DNA of 64,000 bases from Hermatobates lingyangjiaoensis (GCA_026182355.1 JAPFBL010000537.1:93501-157500), one strand, 5' to 3'; positions 1 through 11,918 are shown, counted from the first letter of the stretch. Made by a program: numbers and translations. Notes: generated by a model from the sequence alone, not told the origin.

Positions 1-1037
1 GTATATTCATTAATCAGTGGCATATCATACTATGGTATACTAATTAATCTGTGGTATACTCATACTATGGTATACTTATTAATAGGTGGTATTGCTCATA
101 CTATGGTATATTTATTAATCAGTGGTATACTCATACTATGGTATACTCATTAATCAGGGGGGGTTATTGCTCATACTATGGTATATTCATTAATCAGTGG
201 CATATCATACTATGGTATATTCATTAATCAGTGGTATACTCATACTATGGTATATTCATTAATCAGTGGCATATCATACTATGGTATATTCATTAATCAG
301 TGGTATACTCATACTACACCTTACCCCTCTGTGTGTTGTTTTCAGTATTATGGCTGAATAAGCTGGGAGCACTAAATAATACCAAAACAGGTATACTCAT
401 ACTATGGTATACTCATTAATCAGGGAGGGGGTTATTGCTCATACTATGGTATATTCATTAATCAGTGGCATATCATACTATGGTATATTCATTAATCAGT
501 GGTATACTCATACTATGGTATATTCATTAATCAGTGGCATATCATACTATGGTATATTCATTAATCAGTGGTATACTCATACTGGTATACCATTAACCCT
601 CTGGTGTTGTTTTCTATGGTATTATGTGAATTATAGCTGGGAGCTCATACTATGGTATCAATTAATCAGGTATACTCATACTATGGTATATCATTAATCA
701 GGGGGGGGGTTATTGCTCATACTATGGTATATTCATTAATCAGTGGCATATCATACTATGGTATATTCATTAATCAGTGGTATATCATACTATGGTATAT
801 TCATTAATCAGTGGCATATCATACTATGGTATATTCATTAATCAGTGGTATACTCATACTATGGTATATTCATTAATCAGTGGCATATCATACTATGGTA
901 TATTCATTAATCTGTGGTATACTCATACTACACCTTACCCCTCTGTGTGTTGTTTTCAGTATTATGGCTGAATAAGCTGGGAGCACTAAATAATACCAAA
1001 ACAGGTATACTCATACTATGGTATACTCATTAATCTG
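1..1037. repeat. Minisatellite, 34-35 bp unit with higher-order structure
   Basis: Units of 34-35 bp built on ACTATGGTATATTCATTAAT recur from the first base of the window, so the array is cut by the window edge. Two alternating variants (CAGTGGTATACTC and CAGTGGCATATC) occur. A block containing CACCTTACCCCTCTGTGTG appears at about 316 and again at about 931, a shift of 615 bp, so a higher-order repeat is superimposed. The in-frame reading frames here are repeat products, not genes. Confidence 0.95.
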
Positions 1038-2292
1038 TTCTGACCCATAAGAAAACTACATAAAAAATATCAATAAAACGTGTATCTGACCAGCTTTAGA
1101 CTTAAACACTGTATGTATAAAAAAACAGTAATAATAGTTATTTACTCTTTTTCTTGATAAAGATATGGAATAATTTTTCCCATACCTGTCATTATCTAAG
1201 GTCTTTGCTTAGTTACCACTATAATCCCCATGGTGACATTGGATTTCCTAAAGACTCGAGGTGGTATATTTTTTAGCGAGGTCATACTGGATGCGAGATC
1301 GGAACGTCAACACCTGTTTCATTTTTATTTATTCACTCATGCCTCGGTTTAACGGCCTAAAAGGATTATACACTGGTCTCATATTCCCTATCATCCGAAG
1401 TTTCCAATAAAATACTGTATTTCAAGTTTTTAATCAACTCAAGTTTCTGTAATACTGTTAAATTGACTCTTTTCAACTTTTCTACAGGGTTTAATGTGCC
1501 CTGATTAAAGAAAAAAAAAATATATTTAATATTATACAAACAATACAGAAAATAGGACCAAACAGCTACATGTGTTCCACCAAAGCAGTAAACAAAAGTA
1601 TAAATTTTGTCCGTTGCTACCGAAAGTGAGTCCGTTAAATGGAGGCATGAAAGTAATTTCTTTTTTCACTTCTATAGTAGTTAACACGGTCTTTCTTGCC
1701 TCCTTCCCCTTCTTAATGGCTTTTTTTTTTTTTTTTTTTGGAGACATGATAAAGGGTTATAGTTCAGAAACAATTCACAAATTAATGAAAACTTAATAAG
1801 GCTCTGGTAACAACGTCTGGACAAGATTGAAGCTGGGACGCGAAAGAACGCTATTGGAAGAGTCGAACAGAACGAGACACGCAGTTCGGCTAGACTCGGC
1901 CGAGTTCGGCTATCCGAACGATGCAACGGCTCTATCGTCACAACGCGGGCATTTCGAAATCAGAATATTTGTTCGAAGAAGTTAGATTAAAATTTTCCTC
2001 CAAATTTTCAGTATAGTCGGAGGTATGACTCTATAAGGTGTATTTACATGATTTCGACTACAATACGTTGGAATTCATATAATTTTGATATATTGTGTGA
2101 CCTACTCTGTTTTAGCAAATTAAAAGACCCATCCAGTTTGAAAAGTCCTACCCCAGTAACAATATACTCATTATTATAAGTATTAAACCAAGTAATGAAA
2201 ATAACTATTGTACACATTTATTTAATTTTGAGAAATCAAAAAACTAAAAACTTTTCACCCTCATTTTACTTTAATAAAATATTCTAAATATC
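1038..2292. other. No gene seen; GC-richer patch at 1800-1960
   Basis: AT-rich sequence with an A tract near 1513 and a T tract near 1721-1738. About 1800-1960 is richer in GC and CpG and includes a short palindrome (ACTCGGCCGAGT) near 1894. I could not connect it to a gene or repeat family. Confidence 0.5.
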
Positions 2293-2507
2293 AATGATCA
2301 AATCACAATATGAAAATGGGAAAACAAGACTAAGATCTTTCAACCACAACAAACGGTCTTTGTCAGAGTCAAAAACCCAACTGAAACACAAGATGTAGGG
2401 TTTTTGACTTTGACGAAGACCGCTTGTTGTGGTTGAAAGATCTTAGTCTTTTTTTCCATTTCATATTATTGTTTGATCATTCGTGTTTATGTGAAATCTT
2501 GTTATCT
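2293..2507. mobile_element. Palindromic hammerhead-like element, family B
   Basis: Two opposed arms share AAGACTAAGATCTTTCAACC and its complement. The forward arm near 2410 reads TTGACGA, a stem around ACCGC/TGGTTG, then GAAAGATC. This is the same unit later seen intact at 43590-43815. The core here has drifted from CTGACGA. Confidence 0.75.
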
Positions 2508-2732
2508 AAATATAAAATATAACAATACACGAAATTTAAACTGATTTCATTAAAAATAATAAACCATAAATTATAAAAATATTCTTAGAAATTCAATTGT
2601 GGTTATAGGTAATGATTAAAAGTATCACAGACATCTTTCAGAATGCATAAATCAGCGGATATCAATTCCTTTTAAAAATTGAGGCCAGTATTGACTAAGA
2701 TTCCCTTAAATTCAATGAACTGAAGCTACAAA

Positions 2733-3000
2733 ACGTTTTTCTTTTAATAGTCATTACGTTTTTCATCCAACGTTTTTCTTTTAATAGTCATTACGTTTTT
2801 CATCCAACGTTTTTTCTTTTAATAGTCATTACGTTTTTCATCCAACGTTTTTTTCTTTTAATAGTCATTACGGTTTTCATCCAACGTTTTTTCTTTTAAT
2901 AGTCATTACGTTTTTCATCTAACGTTTTTCTTTTAATAGTCATTACGTTTTTCATCCAACGTTTCTCTTTTAATAGTCATAACGTTTTTCACCGTTCTTT
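2733..3000. repeat. Tandem repeat, 37-39 bp unit, about 7 copies
   Basis: Unit contains AACGTTTTTCTTTTAATAGT followed by CATTACGTTTTTCATCC, repeated head to tail with small length changes in the T run. Non-coding. Confidence 0.93.
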
Positions 3001-3758
3001 GTTCATCAGAATAAAAGTAGAGGTAGGTCACATTGTAATATTGTTGAATGACTAAATATATTAGTTGTAGTGACAAAACAACAGTATTTGAAATCGTAAA
3101 CCCAATATTCGCCTTTTGATATTTCTCGCTGAAAAAGGAAAAAATTTTAATAACAAAATATATATCTTTTTTTATTTTTTTTTTTAAATTAGTGGCAAGA
3201 ATGTTATTGAAAAGTTAGTTTAACACAAATTATTTAAAAAATATCCCTGTTCATTTACTTGAAATATATTATTTTAACTATGTAAATAATATATATTGTT
3301 ATTGTCAAATGCCTGAACGTGTTCAGCACAGCCAAATGCAAGAGACCAAGGTAAGACAAATGAGCATATTATCGACAATTAATTGACTATCTATCTCAAT
3401 TTTAAAATCACCACAGTCTTGGTTCAGATAACAGTATAAGCATTGCGCAAATATTAAGCTCAATTATTCTGAACCAATTGATTTAATAAGGCCAATTTAA
3501 TTAATGACAAAGTCATATTGTCATTAGTATCATAGAAATATGGGAGGGAAATTCCTTTAACAAAATAACTCGATTTCATTGAGCAATATTTCAACGATGG
3601 AAACAGTAATGTTTTACAAGTATTCAATGTGGCCACCAGATGGAAGCACATGTAACACCATTTGATAAGGGAGTATACCCGCCAAGCGTTTGTCACCATA
3701 TCACGGCTCTGTGAATTATCATTATCATTTTTCATTCATTAATGTCATGGACACCTCG

Positions 3759-3818
3759 TAAAAAATCTCGAGATCGAATTTTTTCACGATCACTATACCT
3801 TACTTATAGTAAAGTAAA
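3759..3818 (-). repeat. Fragment of the 112-bp satellite
   Basis: AAATCTCGAGATCGAATTTT, then TTCACGATCACTATA and a TTTACTTATAGTAAA-like palindrome. This matches one part of the tandem array at 55075-55810, in opposite orientation, and the copy at 21970-22075. Confidence 0.8.
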
Positions 3819-6450
3819 AACTTATTCAGCAGGCTGTGACATCGTGATAAACGGCTCTTCATGAATTCCCTTATCGCATTAATTTGTAACGTGCTACAAG
3901 TGGGGTCATTAAAACAATGTTTTAATTAATTAATTCATGAAACATTAATTATTTATTGAAATATTACTTAATGAAACCATTTATATTTGTTTGTTGATTC
4001 TTTTTAATTCAGTTATTTTCAAAATTCAGTCCATATACCTGAACTGAAGATATAATATTAAACAAATAACTTATATAATGGGTTCGATTTTTTGGGAATA
4101 CATTTTTTTCCATGAGTTTGGTAAATAACGATTTACTTTTAAATAACTGGGACAAATTGAACTCTTTTTAGGCGTTTTATTGCACAAAGGATTCTAGCAT
4201 GCAGTAAACATGGTTTATACTGGTCTAGGCTAATACTTCAACCGAGAAAAAGACCTCGCTGTTCGAAAAGAAATGGTTGACATTATTTCGGCTAGGAATT
4301 TTAAAGTTCCCGTGGACCAGTGTTGCACCGGTTCAAAGTTAATTGAGCAAGTCAGGATCTAAAATGGGTGTTTTTCCAGTTAAAATAACGAGCAGTGTTG
4401 TATTGCACAACTGAAAGTCACCAAAGTACCAGATAATCAACTATGCTCAAATATAATCCGCGCGCAAAATATCAACATTTACACATTCATCACCTCATTA
4501 TATATTAATTTGTCTTATATATTTAATTATTGTCGACACAGCCTTATGAGTTATAACTCTTGTCGTTATCAACTAACAATAATCTAATCTATATTAGTAA
4601 ATTAAAAATATACTTTGAAAATATATAGAAACGCGTATTATATTTACGAAGACACGCGTTTTTAACCACTTATTAATATTAAAACAAACAGGAAATGGAC
4701 ATCCTTTATGATTGCAGTTTATAAATGAAACGCATTACTTACATTTATTAGTTCAGAATCAATTCTTTTCTTTCAGCTGTTCTCAATTCAAGTATTTCCA
4801 TACGAACATTTTATAGAAAGTAAAGTAAATGTAATGATCGATTCGATATTCTTGCATTTTCTCCATAGAAGTATAATGAACTCTTAATAAATTAATGTTT
4901 AACAGTTATTCTATTGCTTTCACGAAGATATTGACTCCGCAAGGCAGCTAAACAGCATCACCAAAGAGTTCATCTTCGCTTATCTACACTAGAACATTTG
5001 ACTAACCTAAACAAAGTATTTTATAACATTTATATTTCTTTGAAAGACATTTCCTTAAAATATTGTATTCATACTTTTTTCGCTATTGCAGTGCTTATTA
5101 TTATCTTAGTATTATTATTATTATTATCATTATATACATTATGTTATTCTATCAAAAGAGAGCACTGAAGAAACAACATGAAAAAGGTTCTTCACTTCTT
5201 GGTAACTTACCACAAAAATACTATTCAACTAAAACTTCAAAACGCTTTTTAACGCAATGCATTATGTTTCAAGAAAGTATGCTCTTCAAAACTAGCTATT
5301 CTTAATTCTGATCTCCAAACAATGCTGTGTGCCACAGGAATGAAAATTTATGTCAAAACAATATGGCGGACTAAAAAGCTTACTATCGACATCTTCGTGA
5401 TAATGTTGACGGTATCAAGTTACAGGTATCAGGGAGCAGTGCTTTGTAAACAAGTACATACTGGGTATTCTAGTTAAACCTGCGTCCAAGTAACCGTCGT
5501 GAAACCTCCTCCTAGATAACCATTGAATGCTTTCCATTATTAATCCGTCATCTACTACCACATCATACGTATAATTTTTTGTAGATCTCAACTCTTGCAC
5601 ATGAACACTGATAAATTGCTGTGTTCCAATGAAAGAAAAAAAAAACGATACAGTAATATGTATTTTATTTAAAAGAATACTAGAAACATACAGGACCTGT
5701 TAGCTGCTAATGAAGAAAATAATTTCAATTCGAGAGATCCTTTTATTGAAAATGTAAATAACATTTCAGAAGATATCATTTCTTTTTTTTTAAATTCTTA
5801 AATTAAACAAAATACCTGAAATATCCGTACTTGAAAGGAACCATTGTTTTCTTTTTCGTTATTCTATATTTTAATATATCAGTGTTCAGAATTATTTAAT
5901 TTTGTTGATATTAAAGTTATATTCAGTATCATTTATTTTTTTTTTTACATATTATGTGGATCTATAAACAGGGAGGAGGTTTAAAACAGGTTACTCGAAC
6001 GTAAAATTGAACTAAAATATACCAAATTTTCGTTCTCAGAGAACAATAAATAATTATTTACACTCACCTAATATTTAAAATACATACTTTTGTACAAAAC
6101 AAACAGCAATAACACTTGCATGTCATTTCATTGAATTATAATTTTTAAATACAAAAAAAAATTTAAATCTTAATGCTAATAGAACCATCGTAAATAAAGA
6201 CAAAATCAATATATATATATAATATATATATTTTTTTTTAGCGGTTAATTTGAAAAGCGTAATTACATTGATAAAAGGTGTTTTATGTTTTTGCAAAAAA
6301 AAAAAGAAAATCCACATAAAATATAAGCGTATAAACCTAGACACATAAAATTAAAAAACCTAGAATTTAAAGAATTTTAGAAAAAACGTGAAAGACGATT
6401 TAATTGAATAATAAATTAAAAAAAAAAAAAGAAAATATTCAATACAATGA
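3819..6450. other. AT-rich DNA, no feature recognised
   Basis: Several short reading frames exist but none has recognisable sequence or supporting splice structure. Poly-A, poly-T and ATT microsatellite stretches (near 5100-5130) are present. Confidence 0.5.
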
Positions 6451-6451
6451 T

Positions 6452-6580
6452 ATTTCTATGGGACATGGGACATATGGATATACCATCCATACAATGGTAT
6501 TTTTATGGGACATATGGATATACCATCCATACAATGGTATTTTTATGGGACATATGGATATACCATCCATATAATGGAAT
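6452..6580. repeat. Tandem repeat, about 42 bp, 3 copies
   Basis: TATGGGACATATGGATATAC plus CATCCATACAATGGTATTTT repeats three times; the last copy is degenerate. Confidence 0.9.
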
Positions 6581-6815
6581 TTTTTTTATGAATTCTGGAA
6601 GTCTTAAATACTACTATTTCAAATCTCACAGAAATGTGAAATATATTGAATATATAGCGGAAAAATGTATTGTCATATATCTCGTACTGAATAATTAATG
6701 GGAAAGATTAACTTTTCTGTTTTATATAGGTTTTTAAAAAATAAAAAAAAATAAAAAAACAGGGTTTTTTGCAAACAAAAGGGCTAAAATATTTGAAAAA
6801 CTTTTGGCGATTATA

Positions 6816-7206
6816 CAGTGACGTAGCAATAACTCCCCCCCCCGCACTACTACATTTATGTGAAATCTTTTTATCGTATACATATTATACAGTCGTCATC
6901 AAAGAAAAACCAAAGATTTTTCAAAAAAAAAACAACAACAAATTATAAGAAAAAAATCATAAAAAATATAATAAATAAATAAAAAATAACTTTCAACCCC
7001 TTTAAAAAAATAGTTTATTGAAAAATTTAAAATAAATTTATTTTTAATTTATAAATATTACAGTTGGAGAATCAGTTTTAAAACACTATTACACATATAA
7101 AACATAAAAAAATTATGACCTCAAAAAAAATCAATTTGGTATACAATTTCCGATCCTTTTTTTTTTCTATTTTCTATTTTACTATTTTTAGTTTTTGCTC
7201 TAAACG

Positions 7207-7237
<31 letters not shown>

Positions 7238-7253
7238 TACTGCTACGCCACTG
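6816..7253. mobile_element. hAT-like MITE with 31-base C run
   Basis: The left end reads CAGTGACGTAGCAATAACTC. The right end, inverted, reads CAGTGGCGTAGCAGTAG. Flanks carry an 8-bp target duplication differing at one base (CGATTATA at 6808-6815, TGATTATA at 7254-7261). CAGTG(G/A)CGTAGC termini with 8-bp duplications fit the hAT superfamily. At 438 bp it is non-autonomous and no transposase is visible. Both ends have C runs just inside the inverted repeat (9 Cs at left, 31 at 7207-7237). Confidence 0.8.
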
Positions 7254-7551
7254 TGATTATATGCGTTGAAGATGAAACTAATACGGGTTTGTTTTACACT
7301 TAATAAGATAATGAGTGGTTAATTATCCAATTAAGTTTTTATGGTAATTACTGTTTTTTTCTTTTATATATAAAAAGAAATCACAATTTATGTAAATCAA
7401 AATTATGTAAATTATACCTTTATTCAAGGTAATGCATACAATAGGGTTTAAGAATTTTTTTTTTGTTCAAAAAAAAACACAAAAAATAAATAAATAAATG
7501 AAGGATAATATTCTAACGTAGTGCAATCAGTTATTATGTGGTATTTACTCA

Positions 7552-7812
7552 TTGTAGGATAAAAAGCTAATGAAATGGTCACCACATATAAAAATTTTAA
7601 TGGTGTAAACAACGCGTTTCGAACAAGTAGTGTCCTTCCTCAGTCATTAACTAAGGGTGAGTATCTGTGCTACAGTTGTACCTTAGTTCTCACTTAGACA
7701 CTCACCCTTAGTTAATGCCTGAGGAAGAACACTATGTGTTCGAAACGCATTGTTTATACGATTAAATTTTTTTATATGTGGAGACCATTTCATTAGCTTT
7801 TTACCCTACAAG
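7552..7812. mobile_element. Palindromic hammerhead-like element, family F
   Basis: Arms begin and end with AAAAAGCTAATGAAATGGTC and its complement. The forward arm holds CTGAGGA, A, GAACAC, loop, GTGTTC, then GAAACGC (about 7719-7750), a 6-bp stem II. The reverse arm has decayed (CTGAGGA became CTGAGGAAGGACAC). Other copies are at 26873-27135 and 38560-38815. Confidence 0.8.
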
Positions 7813-8196
7813 GATAATATTTTCTTTTTTTTAACTATTTTAATTTTAATTCGATAGAAAAAAAATAATAATAAAATTAAACCTAAATTTCATTAGTAAG
7901 CAATTCTTTTACATCTAATATTTTTTTTTTCTAAATTTTCCTAGAAAAAATTAAAAGCACCATCATTAATTACTGAATAATGAAATGTTTCATTAATCTT
8001 TTATTTAGTTCACAATAAATAAATTCAATATATTTTATTTATATCGAGATAAATGGGATTCAATTGGAAACATTTATTGGAACTGTTTCCAAAAAAAAAT
8101 CAGAAATTAAAAAAAAATTCGATAAATTTAATCAAATTTAAATAATAAAGATTTTAATTGAAACAAAACCTAACTACGAAAATAAAACAGTTCCAT

Positions 8197-8198
<2 letters not shown>
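7813..8198. other. AT-rich spacer, nothing recognised
   Basis: Homopolymer-rich A/T sequence up to the (TA)n at 8199-8223. Confidence 0.5.
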
Positions 8199-8223
<25 letters not shown>

Positions 8224-8227
<4 letters not shown>

Positions 8228-8491
8228 TGTGTTGAACTGAATTGCCTTAATCAAACATACCTTTCTTTTGAGCAGTTTTTCATATTTTCTTGATAATTTC
8301 AAATAATATCAAATGTTATTCAATAAATATTGATGGCCAACCAGAGTTTTGCTCAAATAATTCACCAACTAAATCAAGACGATTTGAAAATATCAAGAAA
8401 GTATGAAAAACTGCTCAAAAGAAAGGTATGTTTGATTAAGGCAATTAAGTTCAACACAATTTATATAAAAGAAGGTCTGTTCCCTATTTAT
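8224..8491. pseudogene. Penelope-like N-terminal fragment, inverted pair
   Basis: The plus arm (8330-8491) encodes MMANQSFAQIIHQLNQ, then a basic helix with KYEKLLKRK, and ends ...KEGLFPIYTN before running into (TA)n. The minus arm (8224-8300) is an inverted partial copy of its middle. The pattern (hydrophobic start, basic coiled segment, FN.., KEGL.P.YTN) is shared with about fourteen other fragments in this window. I assign it to the N-terminus of Penelope-like retroelement polyproteins by resemblance and by the company of GIY-YIG fragments. It is far too short to be functional. Confidence 0.6.
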
Positions 8492-8646
8492 ACTAATATA
8501 TATATATATATATATATTTATTTTGTTGAACGACCTTTGTACTGTGGCATGAATAAATTTCATTGTCCATCTTTCAAGTGTCCTCATCTTTGTTTTAAAC
8601 CTTTCTGGTATTAAATATACTAGTTCTCCAAATGCTTTATTATTTA

Positions 8647-8687
8647 TAACTGACATGTTTCGGTCTCCTTGACCATCTTCAGAGTTA
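8647..8687 (-). ncRNA. Type I hammerhead-like motif
   Basis: Read on the minus strand: stem I TAACT, core CTGAAGA, unpaired T, stem II GGTC/GACC, then GAAAC, AT, GTC, and stem I AGTTA. All invariant core positions of the hammerhead are present. The extra base after CTGAAGA is found in every family in this window. Cleavage would be after the C of GTC. Activity is inferred from sequence only. Confidence 0.7.
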
Positions 8688-8741
8688 ATCATTTTTATAA
8701 AAAAAAAATACAGAAAAAAATCATTTTTTTATATAAATTAT

Positions 8742-8782
8742 TAACTCTGAAGATGGTCAAGTAGACCGAAACATGTCAGTTA
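8742..8782 (+). ncRNA. Type I hammerhead-like motif
   Basis: Stem I TAACT (8742-8746) pairs with AGTTA (8778-8782). Core CTGAAGA is at 8747-8753, stem II GGTC (8755-8758) pairs with GACC (8764-8767), GAAAC is at 8768-8772, and GTC with its cleavage position is at 8775-8777. The stem II loop is AAGTA. The AUG of the downstream reading frame is at 8773-8775, inside the motif. Confidence 0.72.
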
Positions 8783-8933
8783 TAAAGAATAATAAAGCAT
8801 TTGGAGAACTAGTGTATTTAGTACCAGAAAGATTTAAAACAAAAATGAGAAAACTTGAAAGATGGACAATGAAATTTATTCATGCCACAGTACAATGGTC
8901 GTTCAACAAAACACACATACACCCACTCATATA

Positions 8934-8984
<51 letters not shown>

Positions 8985-8986
<2 letters not shown>

Positions 8987-9438
8987 TGTAACTAGGTAGC
9001 AGACCTTCGTTTATACAAACATTATTAAATTTCTTCCCAACTTCTCTATCTATTATTTTTCGATACAGTTTTTCAAGATTTCGGATCTCACATTTCCATT
9101 TACTTGGTACTAAGTACAACAGTTCACCAAAAGATTTGTTCGTATAATCCATTTTAATGTATAACTTTTATTTATGTTTTCTATTTTTAATTGTATAGTG
9201 AGTAGCTTTGATTTATCTATTAATTATCAAACCCTGAGGATGGTCAATGATGACCGAAACGTTGGTCTGTATTTTTATTTGTAGTAATTTTTTCATCATT
9301 AAAATGGATTGTACGAACAAATCTTTTGGTGAACTGTTGTACTTAGTACCAAGTAAATGGAAATGTGAGATCCGAAATCTTGAAAAATTGTATCGAAAAA
9401 TAATACATAGAGAAGTTGGGAAGAAATTTAATAATGTT
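8985..9438. mobile_element. Palindromic Penelope-derived element
   Basis: Minus arm 9152-8995 and plus arm 9304-9438 both encode a frame containing KSFGELLYLVPSKWKCEIR, then NLEKLYRKII and GKKFNN. The minus copy ends CINEGLLPSYTN before (TA)n. Only the plus arm keeps a hammerhead (9231-9266). The centre (9153-9230) is AT-rich and not palindromic, so the minus arm has lost its ribozyme end. Confidence 0.78.
9231..9266 (+). ncRNA. Hammerhead-like motif
   Basis: Stem I ACC/GGT, core CTGAGGA (9234-9240), unpaired T, stem II GGTCA/TGACC with loop ATGA, GAAA (9256-9259), CG, TT, then GGT. The cleavage position would be the second T of TT. It lies about 40 nt upstream of the ATG at 9304. Confidence 0.68.
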
Positions 9439-9475
9439 TATATATATATATTTATATATATATATATATATATAT

Positions 9476-9686
9476 TTGTAAAAGTTGGGAGCAGTCCTTC
9501 TTTAATACATGCTTTTAAAAACTGGATGTCTGTTTCCACTTGATTCAATTTCGTCTTATATTTTTCCAAATTACGAAATTTTTTCTTCAACTCAACTTAA
9601 GTTGAGCTCTGAGTTGAAGAAAAAATTTCGTAATTTGTAAAAATATAAGACGAAATTGAATTAAGTGGAAACAGACATCCAGTTTT

Positions 9687-9690
<4 letters not shown>
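9476..9690. pseudogene. Penelope-like N-terminal fragment, inverted pair
   Basis: The minus strand (9600-9476) encodes ELKKKFRNLEKYKTKLNQ, then ETDIQFLKACIKEGLLPTFT before (TA)n. The plus arm (9607-9690) is its mirror copy, joined through AACTTAAGTTGAG at the centre with almost no spacer. No hammerhead remains. Confidence 0.7.
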
Positions 9691-9732
<42 letters not shown>

Positions 9733-9733
<1 letters not shown>

Positions 9734-10640
9734 GAATCCAATTCTAACATACTTACAGTGAGTCAGCATTTTTAAATTGAATCACAAATTATTATTTACA
9801 TACTATTCTACACTTCGTAGTAGAAATATACATATAATAAAAAGTTTTATTCATTTGATACATTTACTGTATTAAACTTTAATAAACAAAACAAATAACT
9901 AAATTCAGTTCACAAATGTCTTGAACACGCTACTAAATCATTTTATATCTTATTGTTTTTTTTTAAATTCATAATTTATAACAGCATATATCTATGTATA
10001 CATATATGTATATATAACCATGGTTATTAAAAACCATGAAATTTTTTTTTTATATCTACATTCTATTTAAAGAATTATTATTGATAAGGGTTTTCCTTTC
10101 TTTCTTTCATTTTTTTTTTGTCACATTTAAAAATATTTTTTTTTTATGAAATTGTTTGAAAATTTCATTTAAAAAAGATGGGATCAATATTATATGAAAA
10201 AAATAATGGCAGTGACCTTACTGAGGAATAGATAAAAAGAGAATGAGAATAATCTTGATGATAATTACTAAAGGATGTTAATTAAAAGATTTAATAAAAT
10301 GAAATAATAGTACAGAAGAAAAAAAAAAAACATTTTCAAAGGTCCCTGCTTCTATGATAACGGTATTTGTTGAAAAGCTGTACTGGGTATTTATAAAAAA
10401 GAAAAGGCGAATTACTTTCCCACCTGATTAAAAAAAATAACAAAAAAAAACATATCTATTGAATAATATACTGATAGTCCAGCATACAAACATAATATCT
10501 TTGTATGAATTATTTATCTTTTATATATTATATAAAAGATAAATAATTCATATCCGAAAATTAATTCACTTTGTGAAAAGAATGTGGTCAACTAGTTTCA
10601 AATGTTACCCATCTTCAAGAGAACTATCTCATAACACCTG
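9733..10640. other. AT-rich DNA with a perfect hairpin at 10505-10552
   Basis: Nothing coding recognised. ATGAATTATTTATCTTTTAT is followed by its exact inverted copy with only a few bases between, giving a long perfect hairpin. Confidence 0.6.
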
Positions 10641-10647
10641 TTATTGG

Positions 10648-10679
<32 letters not shown>

Positions 10680-10689
10680 AACTCCTAAA

Positions 10690-11020
10690 TTGTTATTGAC
10701 CTCTTCTATTCTATGTTTTGTTATTGAGGGCTAGGTCAAATAAAAGAAAATAAACTCCTTCCTAGGCCGACGTTTCGATGTATTTGTACATCATCTTTAG
10801 GGCTAAAATTAGAGCAAGAACTATAATACATTTACCAAAACAATCTACAACTCACATTTGTGTTAGTTCTCTATGTGAGTTGTAGATTGTTTTGGTAAAT
10901 GTATTATAGTTCTTACTCTAATTTTTAGCCCTGAAGATGATGTACAAATACATCGAAACGTCGGCCTAGGAAGGAGTTTATTTTCTTTTATTTGACCTAG
11001 CCCTCAATAACATAACATAG
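10690..11020. mobile_element. Palindromic hammerhead-like element (CATCGAAACGTCGG family)
   Basis: Arms of about 160 bp end in the mirror sequences TTGACCTAGCCCTCAATAAC, flanked by (TA)n at 10648-10679 and 11023-11039. The forward arm has an intact hammerhead-like core (10928-10965). In the reverse arm the core is CTAAAGA. Confidence 0.82.
10928..10965 (+). ncRNA. Hammerhead-like motif
   Basis: Stem I GCC/GGC, core CTGAAGA (10931-10937), unpaired T, stem II GATGTA/TACATC with loop CAAA, GAAA (10955-10958), CG, TC, then GGC. Six perfect stem II pairs and three stem I pairs. Confidence 0.7.
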
Positions 11021-11075
11021 AATATATATATATATATATTATGATGTCCTTTTCTTGACCAACTGTTCATATATT

Positions 11076-11386
11076 TTTTTGAGATTTATTGAGGGTTTTT
11101 GGTCTAATATTCAAAAAACTTCGTTGCCAACGTTTCAATAAACATTATTAACATTATAAATATTATTAAAACAAACTTAAATATAAAAATCTATAGTTTT
11201 ACCGTTATAATTTTTCAATTTTTTGTTGACCATGTACATAATAGCAAATAATAGACCAGTTTTGTTGAAATAAGTGTGCTAAATGTAACAATGTTTTTAG
11301 CCCTGAAGATGATATAAATATATATATCGAAACGTTGGCAACGAAGTTTTTTGAATATTAGACCAAAAACCCTCAATAAATCTCGA
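11076..11386. mobile_element. Palindromic hammerhead-like element
   Basis: Mirror arms contain TTTATTGAGGGTTTTTGGTC and GTTGGCAACGAAG. The forward motif (11300-11339) has GCC, CTGAAGA, T, GATATA/TATATC, GAAA, CG, TT, GGC. The reverse arm has lost most of the core and keeps only the distal half. Confidence 0.8.
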
Positions 11387-11409
11387 ATATATATATATAT
11401 ATATATATA

Positions 11410-11712
11410 CAATTAAAAGAAACGGTCCAGCGGACTTTTTTACAATAAAATAAAAAACGAAGGAAACACACAGAAAGACACAGACATAACTCACATCGAT
11501 ATTTCGACAATCGTCGTCATTAGGAGGTGCGAAGAGCGAAGAGTCCCGCAGGAAGACAGGGCGGTACTTGAGCACTTGAGTACCGCCCTGTCTTCCTGCG
11601 GGACTCTTCGCTCTTCGCTCTTCGCACCTCCTGATGACGACGATTGTCGAAATATCGATGTGAGTTATGTCTGTGTCTTTCTGTGTGTTTCCTTCGTTTT
11701 TTATTTTATTGT
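11410..11712. mobile_element. Palindromic hammerhead-like element, family C
   Basis: Long near-perfect mirror arms centred at about 11572, containing ACAGACATAACTCACATCGA and GCGAAGAGTC. Forward core at 11628-11660: CTC, CTGATGA, C, GAC/GTC stem with GATT loop, GAAA, TA, TC, GATG. Both strands encode look-alike frames of up to 166 residues; these are palindrome artefacts. Related copies are at 27929-28240, 32320-32515, 40085-40330 and 41100-41320. Confidence 0.85.
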
Positions 11713-11739
11713 ATATATATATATATATATATATATGTG

Positions 11740-11918
11740 TGATCCAACCACAATAAGAAAATGGGAAAACAAGACTAAGATCTTTCAACCGTAACAATCG
11801 GTCTTCGTCAAAGTCAAAAACCCATTTTCTTATTGTGGTTTGATCATTGATTGTTATTTCACGTGTTTATATTAAATCTTTTTATATATATTTAAAATAA
11901 ACTGTGACACATAGACAG

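Larger units (their letters stand above)
8516..8935. mobile_element. Palindromic Penelope-derived element with two hammerheads
   Basis: Arms of about 140-170 bp are mirror copies around a short A/T-rich centre (8690-8740), with (TA)n on both outer sides. Each arm carries a hammerhead-like motif and then an N-terminal Penelope-like reading frame: minus 8656-8516 and plus 8773-8913. It encodes FGELVYL.PERFKTKMR and KFIHATVQ, with FNK just before the outer break. The reading frame starts at the AUG inside the hammerhead. Confidence 0.8.

Noticed and set aside
11297..11797. 166-codon frame on minus
   Set aside because: Spans a palindromic element and TA repeats; the mirror strand has a similar frame. 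An artefact of the inverted repeat.
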